From assembly GCA_002224055.1 (NCBI GenBank), contig AZLU01000026.1:227006-291005 (forward strand): a stretch of DNA of 64,000 bases. Direction: 5' to 3'. Both the position numbers and the translations under genes were made by a program. This DNA comes from Pezizomycotina sp. ARF18. Taxonomy: Eukaryota > Ascomycota. How positions within the stretch are numbered: position 1 is the stretch's first letter; the number at the start of each line of letters is the position of its first letter. The notes under the pieces are model-generated. The model searched no databases and was not told the DNA's origin. It worked only from the letters and a program-made list of their open reading frames with translations. Positions 10,464-23,131 of this stretch are shown in pieces.

Positions 10464-13400
10464 ATGGTTCGCTTGGTCATCGGACTACGTTTGGTGAGCT
10501 GTACGCTTAGATAATTACTTCAATTGGAAACTGGTTGCGGTGGTACTTTACAACAATCTGTAACCGCAACCTCCTTTTTTTTTCCTTTCTTCTTTTTCCT
10601 CTCGGTTCAGCCTCCTGAACTCCCTCACAGCATACATGCCGTTCAACTCACTAACGCCGGCGGTGTATCACCACACCCGCCAGCCTCGACATCATCGAAT
10701 TCTCCTCCTTTTCCAACTACTCCAACGCCTCGGTGTATTCCGCGCGTCTACCCTAAGCTCTGTCTCGTCGTTCCTCCACGTCGACAAGCTCGAGGTACAA
10801 TACCCCAAGGAAAACCTTCAACCTACCTCCCCCAATCATCAACAAGGCACGGTGGCGTCGGAATGGTGAGCCCGTACACGGCGTCGCCACCAGCTACGTG
10901 GACCACAAGCTCGACTACGCTGGCCGTTCTAGTCCGAGGGAAAGCCCGAGAGCGAGCCGAGAACACAGTCCCGTAAAGTCCAACCAGACTACTCCGCGTC
11001 CTCTGCCGAACCCGTACCAACTGTCTACCGCTAGTACCGGGAGCGTCCCCCGTACGGTCGACTTTCACTCACCTCCTCCTTTCCCCCAATTGAAAAAGGC
11101 GGATACTACGCTGGCCCTTCGAACTATTCGGACGCGTTGCCGTCCCGTTCGACGGCTCAACCGAAGATGAATCGGAACACGAGCAAACGAGGATGTTCCG
11201 GCCGACCTCCCTAGTCCTGAGCTCCAGCAGCTCTTCATCCCCGTGCTGGAGTCGGATTTGGGACAATTGAAAAACAGCTCCGTCAGCCACTTGAGGACGT
11301 TGTCCACGATAGCTCCGGCCTTGTCGTTGCGGTCGCCGCGAAGGTGTAGTAGGCATGCACGGCAGGAAGCGCCTGACAAAGCTCAAGCAGAATAGTGACT
11401 CTTGGGCCAACAGGGACTGGATGGACAAGCAAAGGAAGTACATGAAGGCGTACGAGTATCTGTGCCATATTGGTGAGCTAAAGAGTAGTGAATTGATTCT
11501 GACGCGTTTTTTTTATGGGAGGAACACGTCTAACATTATTTTAGGTGGATTGAGAAGTGTATCGAGGAAACATCCCGAGATCGTGAAATTAGAGGAAGCA
11601 CTGCGGAACGGTGTTGTTCTGGCGAAAGTCGTCCGTGTCTTTGCCGGAGCGGTACCTCGAATCTTCGGTGACGACGGGAGAAAGCTGCAGTTCCGTCATC
11701 CGACAACATCGTTAGGTTCTTCAAGTTTGTCGACCAGTTGGACTTCCGGACGTCTTCATTTTCGAGCTCACTGATCTCTACGAGAAGAGAACATTCCGAA
11801 AGTCATCTACTGCATCCACGCCTGAGTTTCCTTTTGTTTAGGCTTGGTATGACCGATTATTCCATCGGAAATCTCATCGGCAAACTCGAGTTCACGGAAG
11901 ATGAACTGCAGAGCACACAGCGTGGTCTCGATATTGCTGGTGTCTCATTGCCAGTTTCAGAGGAATGGAAAAGCATTTCGAGCCTGAACCGGTCGAGACC
12001 TGAACTGAAGCTCAGGCTTGCTGCCTTGGGCACTGGCTGGATGATGGAAGACCTCTGGGACCAGGAACCGTCCATTATTGCGCTCCAGGCACTGGTTAGG
12101 GAATGTTCGCTCGATCAAGCTTCGCTTACCGTGCTGATATGGCTGCGTGGGCCACTGAGGTAAACATCCTAAATTATATATTCCTGATCACACATTCTCT
12201 AACATTTCCTATCTTTCTAGATCGTCGCGCTTGCCAAAGGATTCCTCGTTCGTGCCGCCCTCGCTCAGCAGAAGCGACAACTCAAGCGTGCCTCCCCCGC
12301 CGTTGCTAAACTTCAAGCTGTCTTCCGCGGAAACGCTGTTCGTGCTCGCCAGCAGGAGGTTAGGAGCCAACTCGCCAAGCACACAAGAGCATCACCAAGT
12401 TCCAAGCCGCCATGCGTGGTGTTCTGCTGAGGGACTCTATCGACAGGCACATGGACGAGGTCGTTGATTCCTACGATAGCGTCGTAGAATTACAGGGCTT
12501 CATCCGTGGAATGCTCAAAAGGCAAGAAATCGCAGACGACCTTGACGCTCTTCATCATGAAACCCCGGCTATTGTTGAACTCCAGAGCGCCATTAGGGGA
12601 AACCTTTACCGCAGCAAGGTTTCTCGGGATATGGACCAGCTAGAGTCTATGGAAAGCTCCTGGACCAGCCTCCAGGCTATTGCAAAGGGCATGATGATCC
12701 GCAAGGAGATTGCCTCGAAGCGCGAGAAACTCGTGGCCTGCCTTCCCCAAATCATCGAGCTCCAAGCAATGTCTAGAGGTCTGCTAGCCCGGGACATGGT
12801 TGAGGATATCGAGGATGATTTGGATGAGCACCTCTTTGAAGTTGAGGATCTCAGACCTTAATCTTCGGTTACCTTGTCCGCAAGGAGTTCAATGAAACCC
12901 AGTCCGCTGTCCGCCGTCACTTGCCACAAATCATCGAGCTGCAGGCACTCTCTCGCGGCGCCTTGGTCCGCGGTAGCAACATGGTGTTCGTTGCCGAACT
13001 TGAGACTCAGTGTGCCGACGAAGTGACTGGCCTTCAAGCCTGTATCCGCTGCCTTGGCTCGCAGAGAAGTCAGATACACCATGGAGTGTCTCTACGATGA
13101 GGAGCCCGAAGTTGTCGACCTCCAGGCTCTGGCCAGGGGGAAGCTTGCCCGTGTCGCTTCGATGGAAAGCTGAAGCACTACAAGAACAACATGGAGAAGG
13201 TCGTCAAGATCCAGAGCTTCATCCGCGCCAAGCAGCAGGGTGAATCGTACAGGAGTTTGAGTAAGAAATTCATTCCACTTCAGAACAATTATTTGAGACT
13301 TGCGCTAACCAGGATATTCATTAGTGAACGGAAAAAATCCTCCCGTCGGAACCGTGAAGAACTTTGTCCACCTCCTCAGTGACAGCAACCTTGACTTTGA

Positions 13401-16041
13401 CGAGGAAATTGGTGAGCATTCCCTTAATGCAGCGTCACTAAAACGCGATAGCTAGCTAACGAACGCCTCAATACAGAATTCGAGAGATCCCGCAAGAACG
13501 TCGTTCAGCACGTCCGCGCAAACGAGATGGCCGAACAGTATATTGAACAGCTCGATGTTAAGATCGGTCTTCTCATCAGGAACAAGATCACCCTCGATGA
13601 GGTCATCAAGTACCAGAAGCTCGGCGGCCACAGTGCCGCGCTGTTGAACAATGTCGACCTCGCTTCGGCGGATCCTTTCGACCTCAAGGCGCTGAACAAG
13701 AACTCTCGCCGCAAGCTCGAGCTCTACCAGATGCTCTTCTTCGCGCTTCAGACTCAGCCTATCTACCTTTCACGGTTGTTCCAGAGGTCAGGGCCTCGCC
13801 ACCCCTGAAGGGATCTCAAGAGGCTTGAGAACCTGGTAATAGGATTATTCGGTTATGCTCAAAACCGCCGCGAAGAGTTCTATCTCTTGAAGCTTATCCG
13901 GATGAGCATCGTGGACGACATGTCTGGGTGTAAGACACGCAGGACTTCCTCCGTGGTACTTCTTCTGGACTAAGTTGATGGTCAACTACATAAGGTGGGC
14001 ATACATTCTTCCTGCTTTGTCCGGTATTCGTCATTACTAACAATTTCCTAAATAGGTCTCCAAGGGACCGCAAATACCTCCGCGAGTCCGCCGGACCATT
14101 TATTGTAGATAGGGTTCTTGACAACGAGGAGCTCGACCTCGAGAGCAACCCGCTCCAGATCTACCGCTCTTTGATTAACAACGAGGAACTGAGTACCGGC
14201 CAGAGGTCTCACCGCAGACCTGACGTCTCCAGGAGGAAGCCATCCGCGATCCTGAGACCCGTCAGACCTTTGTCATGCACCTCGAGGACCTCCGTGATCT
14301 TGCGGATGGCTTCCTCGAAACCTCGAAGACAACGCGCATAAGATGCCCTTCGGAGTCAGATATTTAGCGCAAGCCTGCTACCATTCCTTCTTAACACCTT
14401 CCCTCAGGACGACGTTGATGGTCTCCTGCAAGTAGTCATCCACTTCATTTACCTTAAATACCTCCACCCGGTCATCATCGCCCCCGAGACCTCCGGCATC
14501 GCTGAAAGAGCTTTGACCCCCGCAAAAAGAAGAACCTCCAGGAACTCGATAAAGTTCTCTGCCAAGTCAGTGCTGGCAAAGCCTTCTCAGTCAAGGATGA
14601 CATCTACCTCCAACCGCTCAATGAATACCTAGAAGGTGCCAAGATCAGGATGAAGAACGTCTTCAAGTTCATTGTCAACGTCCCACTGTTGAGAAGCAAT
14701 TCGACATGGACGAATTTGAGGACCTTACCCGCCGCACGAACCCTACCCTCTACATTAAGATGGCTGACATCTTCGCCTTGCACGGTGTCGTCGCAAGGGA
14801 GGTGGAGTACATGGCCCCCGACCCGCAGGACCAGGTCCGTGACTTGATCCGGGAGCTTGGTAGTGTCAAGAACAGCGAAGCAGAGTTGCAGAGTGTTCCA
14901 GCACTGAAATCAACCTCACGCTGAACCCCAGATTATGTCGCATTGAAGGTATATACAACTATAGCTTTTTATTCACCGTGTTGAAATTCTTATACTAACA
15001 TAATTTCCCTACTTAGACCCGGAAAGCGAAGTCAAGGCGCTCTTCACTGAGACCAAGAGATGTATTCTCTATATCATAAGAGTACAAACGGTAGCCACTT
15101 GATGAGATTTTAGTTAAGCCTGTTACTGAGGAAGATGAGCTCCGGTGGCAAAACCTGATCCACGAAGAGACCTCTGGAAAGAAGAGAGGTGCTTACGCGG
15201 ATGCTTCCACACGCTATCTGATCTGAGCATGTTGACCTACTCCGAACTCAAGAAGACCGCTTTGGAGAACGTTCTCAATTGGAGCAGACCGGCAAGATTT
15301 CCGAAAGGACAACTTCCAGGAGATCCTCAATGCCATCGCCACGGACATCAGGACAAAGCATCGTCGCAGAATGCAGAGGCAAAGGGAAATCGAGGGTGTG
15401 AAGCAGACCCTGAGCCACTTGGACGAAAAGGCCAAGTTTTTGGAGGAGAAGCTCCGTAGTTACAACGATTACGTCGAACAGGCAATGGTTACTTTGCAAA
15501 CAAAGAAAGGGTCAGTCTATATTTATTCCTCCGTCCACTAAAGTATAACAAAACAATCGACTAACAAATGATTTCTCGATATTACAGAAAGAAGAAGGCC
15601 GTCTTACCGTTCACACGGCAATACTTCCACATGAGGGAGCTGCAAAAGTCCGGAAAGGTTCCCAAGTTCGGATCTTACAAGTACACCGCGCGGAATCTCC
15701 AGGAGAAGGGCGTCCTTATCTCCATGGAGGGCTACCCTGATAGGCAATGGGATAGGATCTGCTTTACCATGTCCTCGATGAAGTTGGCGTCTTCTTCATC
15801 GAAGCCAGCATAGGAAGCATGATGCTCCAGGCGCCAGCGCACGTGTTCCACTTGATGAACTCCTCCAGGTTCGTATAATTCCAACTATCTATCTTAGCTT
15901 GAGAATTAAACACTGCTAACATGTTTCTATACAGCACAATTTAACAACCACCAGTTCATGACATTATTCGAAGGCATGGTCAAGCTGAACGTCAACCTTT
16001 TCCTCCACCTATTATTCAAAAAGTTCTACCGCGATGAATAA
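10464..16041 (+). CDS. rng2: IQGAP / Rng2 cytokinesis scaffold
   Basis: Homologue of fission-yeast Rng2 and yeast Iqg1, which build the contractile ring by binding actin, calmodulin/myosin light chain and formins. Domain order: a low-complexity Ser/Pro-rich N-terminus (10.6-11.3 kb); a calponin-homology domain starting at DKQRKYMKAYEYLCHIG (11.43 kb) and running to about 11.9 kb; about ten IQ-type repeats (12.2-13.25 kb) with recurrent 'IVELQSAIRG'-like units; a RasGAP-related domain from 13.5 kb (MAEQYIEQLDVKIGLLIRNK) to about 14.9 kb; and a RasGAP C-terminal domain ending at 16041. Visible introns are 11473-11544, 12160-12220, 13261-13324 and 13412-13476, with more near 14.0, 14.95 and 15.5 kb. 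Many single-base frame changes are needed along the gene. The start (10464, with a small first exon) is uncertain; the family call is not. Confidence 0.9.
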
Positions 16042-17500
16042 AAAGACTCTATAAACTTTCTCACGTTCAATTCTTATCCTAAATAAGCGACCTACGAAAG
16101 TTCTTTTACGCTATTCATGCATGGAACATGATTATAAGTATATACCGGTTGCCAAGCGCTATCGCAGTTTTTGTTTTGTTCTTTTTTACGTGTTATTACT
16201 TTTTGATGCGATAACGTGGAAGATGAAAACGAAAAGACGTTCTCCACGGATTAATTATAATATCTGTAATTATGATTTCCTCTTTTTTCATAACCCCTCT
16301 CGCACGCTTCCGCTTCCTTATCCGCTATCCATCCATTTCATCCTTTTTTTTTTCTCTTTTCCCTCCCTTTTGTCTATTTCTCCTTCTTTCCTCCTCTGCT
16401 CTATCCATCTATACCTATAAGGCTTAATGTATTTTTTCTTTTTCTTTTCCTATAACGGCGCATGTATAAAATGAGGATGTTTTTTTTTTTTTCTGTTCCT
16501 TTCTCTTATGCATTATAACCTTTCAACCCTGTTGCATTTTTCTGGTTTGTTCGTCCTTTTATTTTCCTTTTCTGTTTGAGCGCTTCGATTCTTTCCACGA
16601 GACTATTCTTTTCTGTTATTTAACTTTTTTTTTTTTTTTCTCTTGCTCTCTATGGGCTTATTACTCTTTTAAGTGTTTCCTTCGCAAACATCTGGTATCG
16701 AAAAATACTGGTCTGAATCAATCACATTGGAAGCCTCCATAACGGGTAGATGAGCCGTTGTGTTTGCTGAGTCACCAAAAAATAAACAGAATAAAACCCT
16801 CTACCCTCCCCAAAGGTACGAGGTATTAAAACAAAAACCCGCCTGCCTTTTCCAGTTCGAGTCTGTAATGCTTCCGTCTTGAGGTCGCTACTAGTTGTAG
16901 TAGGGATCTTATAATTAGAATAGGCTTTGTTATTATTTCTATTCAAAATCGAAAGAGCTGGCAAGCGCTAACATCGCACAAAAAGCATACGTGTCGGTGG
17001 TGAGGAGCTTGGAGGCTAAACTTTAGTTAACTAATAGCTGCGCGCGGATGCAGATCATGATATCATCTACCAATATAAGAAGCCGTTACCCATCAAATCT
17101 AACCTGGATGAGAAACTTCGGTTGTGGAAATGCGTTTCATGACCTCAAGCATGCACTAAGAAACCTGATAAAATTCTAATTTACACATATCACGACAAAT
17201 CCACGTGATTCACCTGGCCAGTCTTTTATCCCTCGGTATCATTTATGAGTGATGTTGCGCCAATTAGTAGAGGGATTAAATCAAATCAAATCAAATCAAA
17301 TCGCCGGAGAAAAAAAAAAAAAAAATCGTAACGATAATCAGGTAGACAGATAAAGCAGCAAGCAAAATAGATTTTTAAGAAAGAATGATAGTAGTAGTTT
17401 CCACGTTATAAAACAATTCAATATATAACTTTCCAATGCCAGACGCCGAACGCTAGATACTGAAGCATAAAAGACCAACAAACAACAAATAGAGAGAGCT
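16042..17500. other. Intergenic, pyrimidine-rich 3' region
   Basis: T/C-rich DNA downstream of the IQGAP gene, with poly-T runs at about 16481-16491 and 16627-16640 and a pentamer repeat (TCAAA/AATCA units) at 17278-17301 followed by a poly-A run. No coding region was supported. Confidence 0.5.
17278..17301. repeat. Pentamer microsatellite (aatca)n
   Basis: Four to five perfect tandem copies of a five-base unit, followed at once by a short spacer and a 17-nt A run. Confidence 0.85.
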
Positions 17501-17519
17501 GTCATCCTCCGCGTCCTCC

Positions 17520-18239
17520 TTTTCCCTCCTCACAATCTTACGGCGATAGCTAGAGGCAGAAGCTGGTCGACCAGCTGGCCAGGAGAAGATCAGAACGCGA
17601 TTTGGATGGGATCGACGTGAAGGAGCGAGAGCGGTAGACCAACGCAGAAGAGTTAGAAGAGCCGGAACGAGACTCCGAAGCGCGGGAAGTAAGGAGCGAG
17701 CGCGGGCGGTTGAACCTGAGCTGAAGAAAGGCGCCTCCGATGGTCAAACCAGCGCAGGACTCTCGGCAACCGGCAGCTTAAGAGTAGCGACTACGGGCAA
17801 GGTGGCGGAGAAGACACGTGTAAGGACCCATGCCACGACGTCATTATCGTTGTCCGGAACCACGATGGGTACGTTCGGAGCATTGTATCGTCCAGCTGCT
17901 CGTCGGAGTCAATAGTACGTAACATTTTTAGACGGCTGCGAGTGCGTTATTATGCAGGGGCCACTTTATTCTCCCGAGAGGAATCCGATCGAGCATATAT
18001 GGAAAATCCTGAAGTGTGAGTTGTTTAGACGACATCCTGAGCTTGCCGCAATGCCCGGCGTAAGTCAAAAGTGTGAGACCTTATTGTTAATACGACAATG
18101 GAGGCTTGGAACGCGTCGAGTCCAGGTATCGTTGAGAAGCTTTGTTCAAGGCGTTCCGGACCGGGTAGCTGCTTTGATTGAAGCAACGGGTGTATACAAA
18201 TACCAGTTTTTTTGGTCGATTCTTATATCTTCCAAATAA
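17520..18239 (+). pseudogene. Tc1/mariner-type transposase relic
   Basis: The stretch from 17952 encodes a fragment with the motif YSPERNPIEHIWKILK, which matches the C-terminal part of the DDE catalytic domain of Tc1/mariner transposases (family form: PPYSPDLNPIEhiW, where the Asp that aligns with the third catalytic acidic residue follows further on). The preceding 400 bp are GC-richer and coding-like but interrupted by stops. No inverted terminal repeats were located, and the remainder of the transposase is missing or shifted. It is most probably an inactive copy; frame errors in the sequence may exaggerate the damage. Confidence 0.65.
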
Positions 18240-18560
18240 AATGGATACCATTTGAAGCTCAGATTTCACACTTTTATTGAATTAATTTTTGTTTCTACAT
18301 GTGCATTCTAAAATTAGAAGCTTTTTTTATGAATTATATAGATGTACTTAAGTAGTGAGCGGCAACCCCGAATAGATGTTGGGGGGGGGGTCTTTATATT
18401 GATGTGGGTAGCTGTGAGATTCGGTCACAATCCAGTGGGGAGTTGGAGGAGCTGGGCGTTTTTTCAGATTAACGGATTGGTTTTTTTTTTTTTTTTTAAA
18501 TTTCTTTTTCTCCCCTTTTCCTATCGGTTCCGTCTATATTCTTCACTCTCAACAACAGGG

Positions 18561-19756
18561 ATGATCGCAGCAAAGTATCCTGGAATTGGTATTGGTTGTG
18601 CTATATTATTCCCATGGGTAAACGCGCAAGGGTTGCAGGATGTCGGTATATTTCAAGCCATCGATCAATCCTCAGTCAAACTGGTCAGCTAGGAAGAGCA
18701 GTGGTTGGACTTTTCGCCGGGATCGAGGGGCTAGGCGCGTCACCAAAGCAGTCCATGTTGAATGGGATGCCGTTCGGACGCTATACAGTTTTGGGCTACG
18801 TGTCGAATCAATAGTTATGGTCCTAAGAACGCATGCACGGTACAGCTATGTCAGTCCTATAGCCATCTTTCGATGTGCCGAGGTTCTTGATGATTGTACC
18901 GACCCGTCAGGGTTCTTGCTCTGTGCAAACAGCATAACAGAGGTGTTACGGTTGCTAACGCTTCAGCTCAGTACGTCCTGCTTTGCATCGGAATGGCCTT
19001 AGTCTCCATGCTTTGCGTAATGAAAAACCCATTTACACAAGGGACGTACTTCACCGCAACTGTTGTTTTTATATCCGTGGTTTACGGAGGTAGCATTCGG
19101 TCTGCCAAACTGAGTACAGCGCACGTCGAACTGTCCTGGAACTGGATCGACCGAAGGCTGGCCGGATGGGATGTACTCAAGTCTATGCTCAATGCAGCGC
19201 AAACCAGCTTCGGACAGTATCTGGTCTGCTGGAACGAGAGATGCCGTGGCGGAGCGATCCAAGCGCAGAGCGCTTAGAGCTTTGACTGTAGTCACATTCG
19301 TTAAAGTCTTGAGTGTAGTTTTATGCTTGGCGGAAGTCCATGGACAAGAAAATGGGTCGCTATTGCTATTACAATTATTCTAGGGGCTTTCTCACTCGGC
19401 ATCCATTTCTTCGCTGCCACGGCATGTTACTTGATGCGCATTGAAGCTAGGGATCCGAGAGCTGTACGTGAATGTATTGCAGCGGTATGGCTCATGTTTA
19501 ACGGTGGAAGGTATACAAAACGCATGGCGCGGTTCTTGCAAAAATCGAACCCAAATGTAGCCGACGCTCCGCCGAGGCTACAAAATGGTACAGAATATTC
19601 GAGTGCTGCACTACATTATTCAAGACGTTGGAAATCATGAATGTAGTACTCATTGCATGTGGCCCGTTCGAACAAGATCGGTCCGCTAAGATTGGATATT
19701 TAGTTGGTCTGGCCATATGGGTGTGCGCTTCTTTCTTCAATGGCCGGCCATTCTAG
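18561..19756 (+). CDS. Multi-pass membrane protein, unknown
   Basis: The region starts with an ATG followed by a hydrophobic N-terminus (PGIGIGCAILFPWVNA) that could be a signal peptide or first membrane segment. After frame changes, further hydrophobic segments follow: LLCIGMALVSMLCVM and TATVVFISVVYG near 18.98-19.1 kb, ALTVVTFVKVLSVVLCL near 19.3 kb and WVAIAITIILGAFSLGIHFF near 19.36 kb. This is the layout of a small fungal membrane protein with at least four helices. No family was recognised. At least three frame changes are needed, so it may be a pseudogene. It lies directly downstream of the transposase relic. Confidence 0.45.
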
Positions 19757-20379
19757 TTGTGATTAACAACTTGAATATATAAAGTTCCGGAAGAGATCGA
19801 GTGTCTGTTGTTGGAAGCTGGCGTGGGCAAGACATCGATTGCAGCATCCACGCTAGCGACTGGTATAGTTTCTATTTTCAAGCCTTAGCAAGTGCCGTCG
19901 GCCATAAGAAGACTCTGGGCAAGGAACATCTGCTAATTATATTTAATTTTTTTATTCTATTTTTTATCTTAAATTTATCAAAGTGAATGTGGCGAAATTG
20001 TTAAGTTACTTAATAATTGTTCAATTTACAATAAAACAAAATAATAAAGGATTAACGAACGGTTAAAAACGAGGGTACGCAAAAAGCCGCTGTGTAAATT
20101 ATATTGAACACCAGAAAAGTTACATCGGTCGATCCAAAGGACCCTCAACTTCAAAAGGTGAAGATCGGTTCCTAACTTGGCTTGCGAAGAAAGTTTTTAG
20201 TACTTATTATATATAATACTTTATTGTTCAGTAAAGTTCTGTTTTTCTCTCCTATACAGCCTTTTATCCTCTTTTTTTAACTTTATTTCTAGTTATTCTT
20301 TCATTAAGCAGGTTTAAAGTACACTACTAGTTTATTCGAATTATACACCACTTTTTGAAACACGTCCGTTCGGGAAATA

Positions 20380-20560
20380 CTCTATACGCTAAGTGATATA
20401 GGTGAATAAATTAAGTGACAATGATAGTGAGACGATACGAACGATATATGTAAGGTACTATATATAATTTAAATATACCGTGCACACGGGAGTTTAACTT
20501 CTTGCTTTAAAGAGGATTTAATAGAGAATGAATGAGCTGCTAAGGAGAATACGATATAAT
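20380..20560. repeat. Decayed dispersed repeat, copy 1
   Basis: Shares with 22175-22405 the ordered blocks 'gtgatatag.tgaataaatt', 'aacaatgata', 'gacgatacgaac', 'taaatata', 'gtttaactc/cttg' and 'gagaatgaatgagctgc.aaggaga'. The blocks keep order and strand over about 180 bp, which chance does not explain. Confidence 0.65.
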
Positions 20561-22174
20561 CAAGCCGTGTACTGTCAGATATGAAATATCCTGCTTCCTC
20601 TCTGAAATAGGATAATTAAGTGCATGTAGCTACGCCAGTGAGTGATAAGTCCGCCTCCAAGCTGCAAGATTCGAATATTCGTACAACTCTTAAAAATAGC
20701 ATAAGCAAGTTAAATAATAACTAACGAGATATTACTACCTATAAATAAACAGTAATTAGCGTCCGTCTCTGCTGTGCCAGTGAGCCGTTTAACCCCACAT
20801 GCTGACTCTAATAACAGGATCAATTGTCTCTGTCTCGCCGTGGTACGTCTAGCCTCAGGTCAGTAGAACAATCAACTAACGATGAAAGATAAAATGGTCG
20901 CGGAGCAATGAATCATTTATGTCTGTATATTTTAGTATCGGAGGAATCTATAGTATTCAGGTTATTTACGTTCAACAACGTGTTTTTACTCATGAGATTT
21001 TTGGATCTTTTTTGTTTCTTTCGGTTTTTTACTTCCTTTGTTTGTCACTTCCAAAGCACCTCATGTGAACGTTATTAATCGAGGCCCGTTAAGACTACTT
21101 ATTATAATAGAATCTTTCTCGACGAAAGAGAAAGAGCTTTGAAAAACCCTTTCCCTTAGAATCTCGTGAAGCCACTTCCATAACATGTCCCTGCAAGCTC
21201 TTTCCAACGTCGGAGCTACTAGTACTATTCTTCTAATCCTTTTACTTTGTTCCCCCCGCTGATTCATTCGCCGGGACGCAACCCGAAGAAATACAAATCA
21301 TACACCACCAAACTAACGGGGAAACACAACAACCAAAATACCGCCGCCGCTCTTCCAAAAAAAAAAATACTGCGAGCCGCGATGCAGGCGAAAAATATCG
21401 TATTGTAACATCCACCCCGCCATAAAATGTGCGAACCACACGCAGGACGCCATCGTGACCATGGCGCCACTACCTCCCACGCGGGCTGCGAATTCCTTGT
21501 CGTAGCGGCATCTGGAGGAGAGCAGGAGAAAAGTACCAGGAGCGGGCCATGTCGCGAGGGATACTAGTAGGAGCTCAACGCCCGGAGGATGGCTGTTGTC
21601 GTGCGGTGTTCAGGAGCATGTGCGTTTCCGAGGAGAGGTTGGGCCGGTGATGCACCGACGGCTCTTCTTGTGCTCGAGTCATTTATACTCACCACTGAGA
21701 TGCTTCACTCGTTTTTTATGCTTTCTGTGTGAATTGATATGATGTACCTGTATTTCTCTTCAATTGAGCAGCAATTGTCCGTTTTTCGGCTCCGAAATAG
21801 AAATAAATGTATGTGAAGGTATTCCTTCTGATAGTTATTTTTTTATTTTTTTTCTAAAAGAAGGGTAATTTTTATTGGCCATAGATTAATAAATACTTTT
21901 AAGCAGCAGGCCTGGAATGTTCTGAATTTACTTTTTTTTTTTTTTTTTTTGTTTAGCTTGGGTGTTTCTTAATGTCTCTTCTCGGGTTGGATCTGACGAA
22001 CTCAAAAAAAAAAAAAGTTGAATCCACTGATACGGTGATACATGATGCGACATCGAAGAAGAATATTAGTATCAGTGCTTCAGTTATCGGAACGAATAAC
22101 TGTTTTGCTGAAGTGATACCCGCTATCACCCTAACGTAGCTAGCTTGTCTCTGTGTCCAGCTTCTCCGCTGTGC

Positions 22175-22301
22175 ACTTCGTGATATAGATCAATAAATTG
22201 AGTAACAATGATACTTGAGAGGGTACGAACAATATAGCCATATAGCAAATTAAATATAAATACAATACTACTACTCAAATACTCTCTTAAAAATAAGTAG
22301 G

Positions 22302-22343
<42 letters not shown>

Positions 22344-22405
22344 AGTTTAACTCTTGACCTAAGAGGGGTCCACGGAGAATGAGTGGAATTGCCAAGGAGG
22401 ATATA
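22175..22405. repeat. Decayed dispersed repeat, copy 2, with (TA)n(TG)n insertion
   Basis: Second copy of the sequence at 20380-20560. It is longer because it contains a TA/TG microsatellite (22302-22343). Confidence 0.65.
22302..22343. repeat. (TA)n(TG)n microsatellite
   Basis: Perfect TA dinucleotide run passing directly into a TG run. Confidence 0.9.
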
Positions 22406-22820
22406 TACGACTTGACATGAGCGAGATTATAACATGAAAACCGAGATTATATTAGAAACTACTTCAGTACATGCACTGTATGTACTGTACATGCATATAT
22501 CGCAGGAAGTCCCTCACAAGTGAAGGGGGTGGTAGATTGCATTGGCTTGTCTTGCCTGGCGATGTTGAGAGTTGGCAGTTTTTATTTTTATTTTTTATTT
22601 TTTATTTTCATTTCATTTTTTTTTTATTGCTGGACTGCCCTTACCTTATTCGTGTTGCCATAACAACCTCTTATTAGCCGCAACAACACGCAACAACAAA
22701 CCACTTTACAACACCTTCTGCATACATCTTAATATTACTATTTACTCTGCTACTCTTTTTATTTATATTACCTTTCCTTACCCCTAGCAGAGATTATTTT
22801 TATCACGAACAAATTATACA

Positions 22821-22845
22821 ATCAATCAATCAATCAATCAATCAA
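22821..22845. repeat. (AATC)n tetramer microsatellite
   Basis: About six tandem copies of a four-base unit in the 300 bp upstream of the kinesin gene. Confidence 0.9.
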
Positions 22846-23131
22846 CCGACAACGACAAAAAAGACGAGGGCTTGTTCAAAGAATCAATTTTCAAGCTTCG
22901 TCTAGGTCAGTAGTGAAGAGCTTTGAGAAGAACGGTTCGACGAGAGGTCGCTGGATACTGTTTAGATTCGACGTCTGCTTCGTCTGTTATACCATTTACG
23001 CTCCTTTCTTCTTCGCTCCTTTCAATCGACCATCACGGATTAATTATCACTACGACACGTTGTTTTTCGGATAAGGGGATACAACTAAATACAGGCTGGG
23101 ATAAGCATCTACCTATCTCAGTTCTTTCAAG

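Larger units (their letters stand above)
19757..23131. other. AT-rich gene-poor region
   Basis: About 3.4 kb without a supported gene. Two sections resemble each other: 20387-20560 and 22175-22400 share 'gatata...aataaattgagtaacaatgatactgagagggtacgaac'-type sequence, so a decayed dispersed repeat is present twice. A GC-richer patch at 21.2-21.7 kb has short open frames on the minus strand with no domain. Confidence 0.5.

Noticed and set aside
16121-16420. Hydrophobic open frame on the plus strand
   Set aside because: Phe/Leu/Ser-rich reading caused by pyrimidine-rich 3' sequence after the IQGAP gene.
22126-22395. Open frame on the minus strand
   Set aside because: It runs through the TA/TG microsatellite and gives Tyr-Ile repeats.
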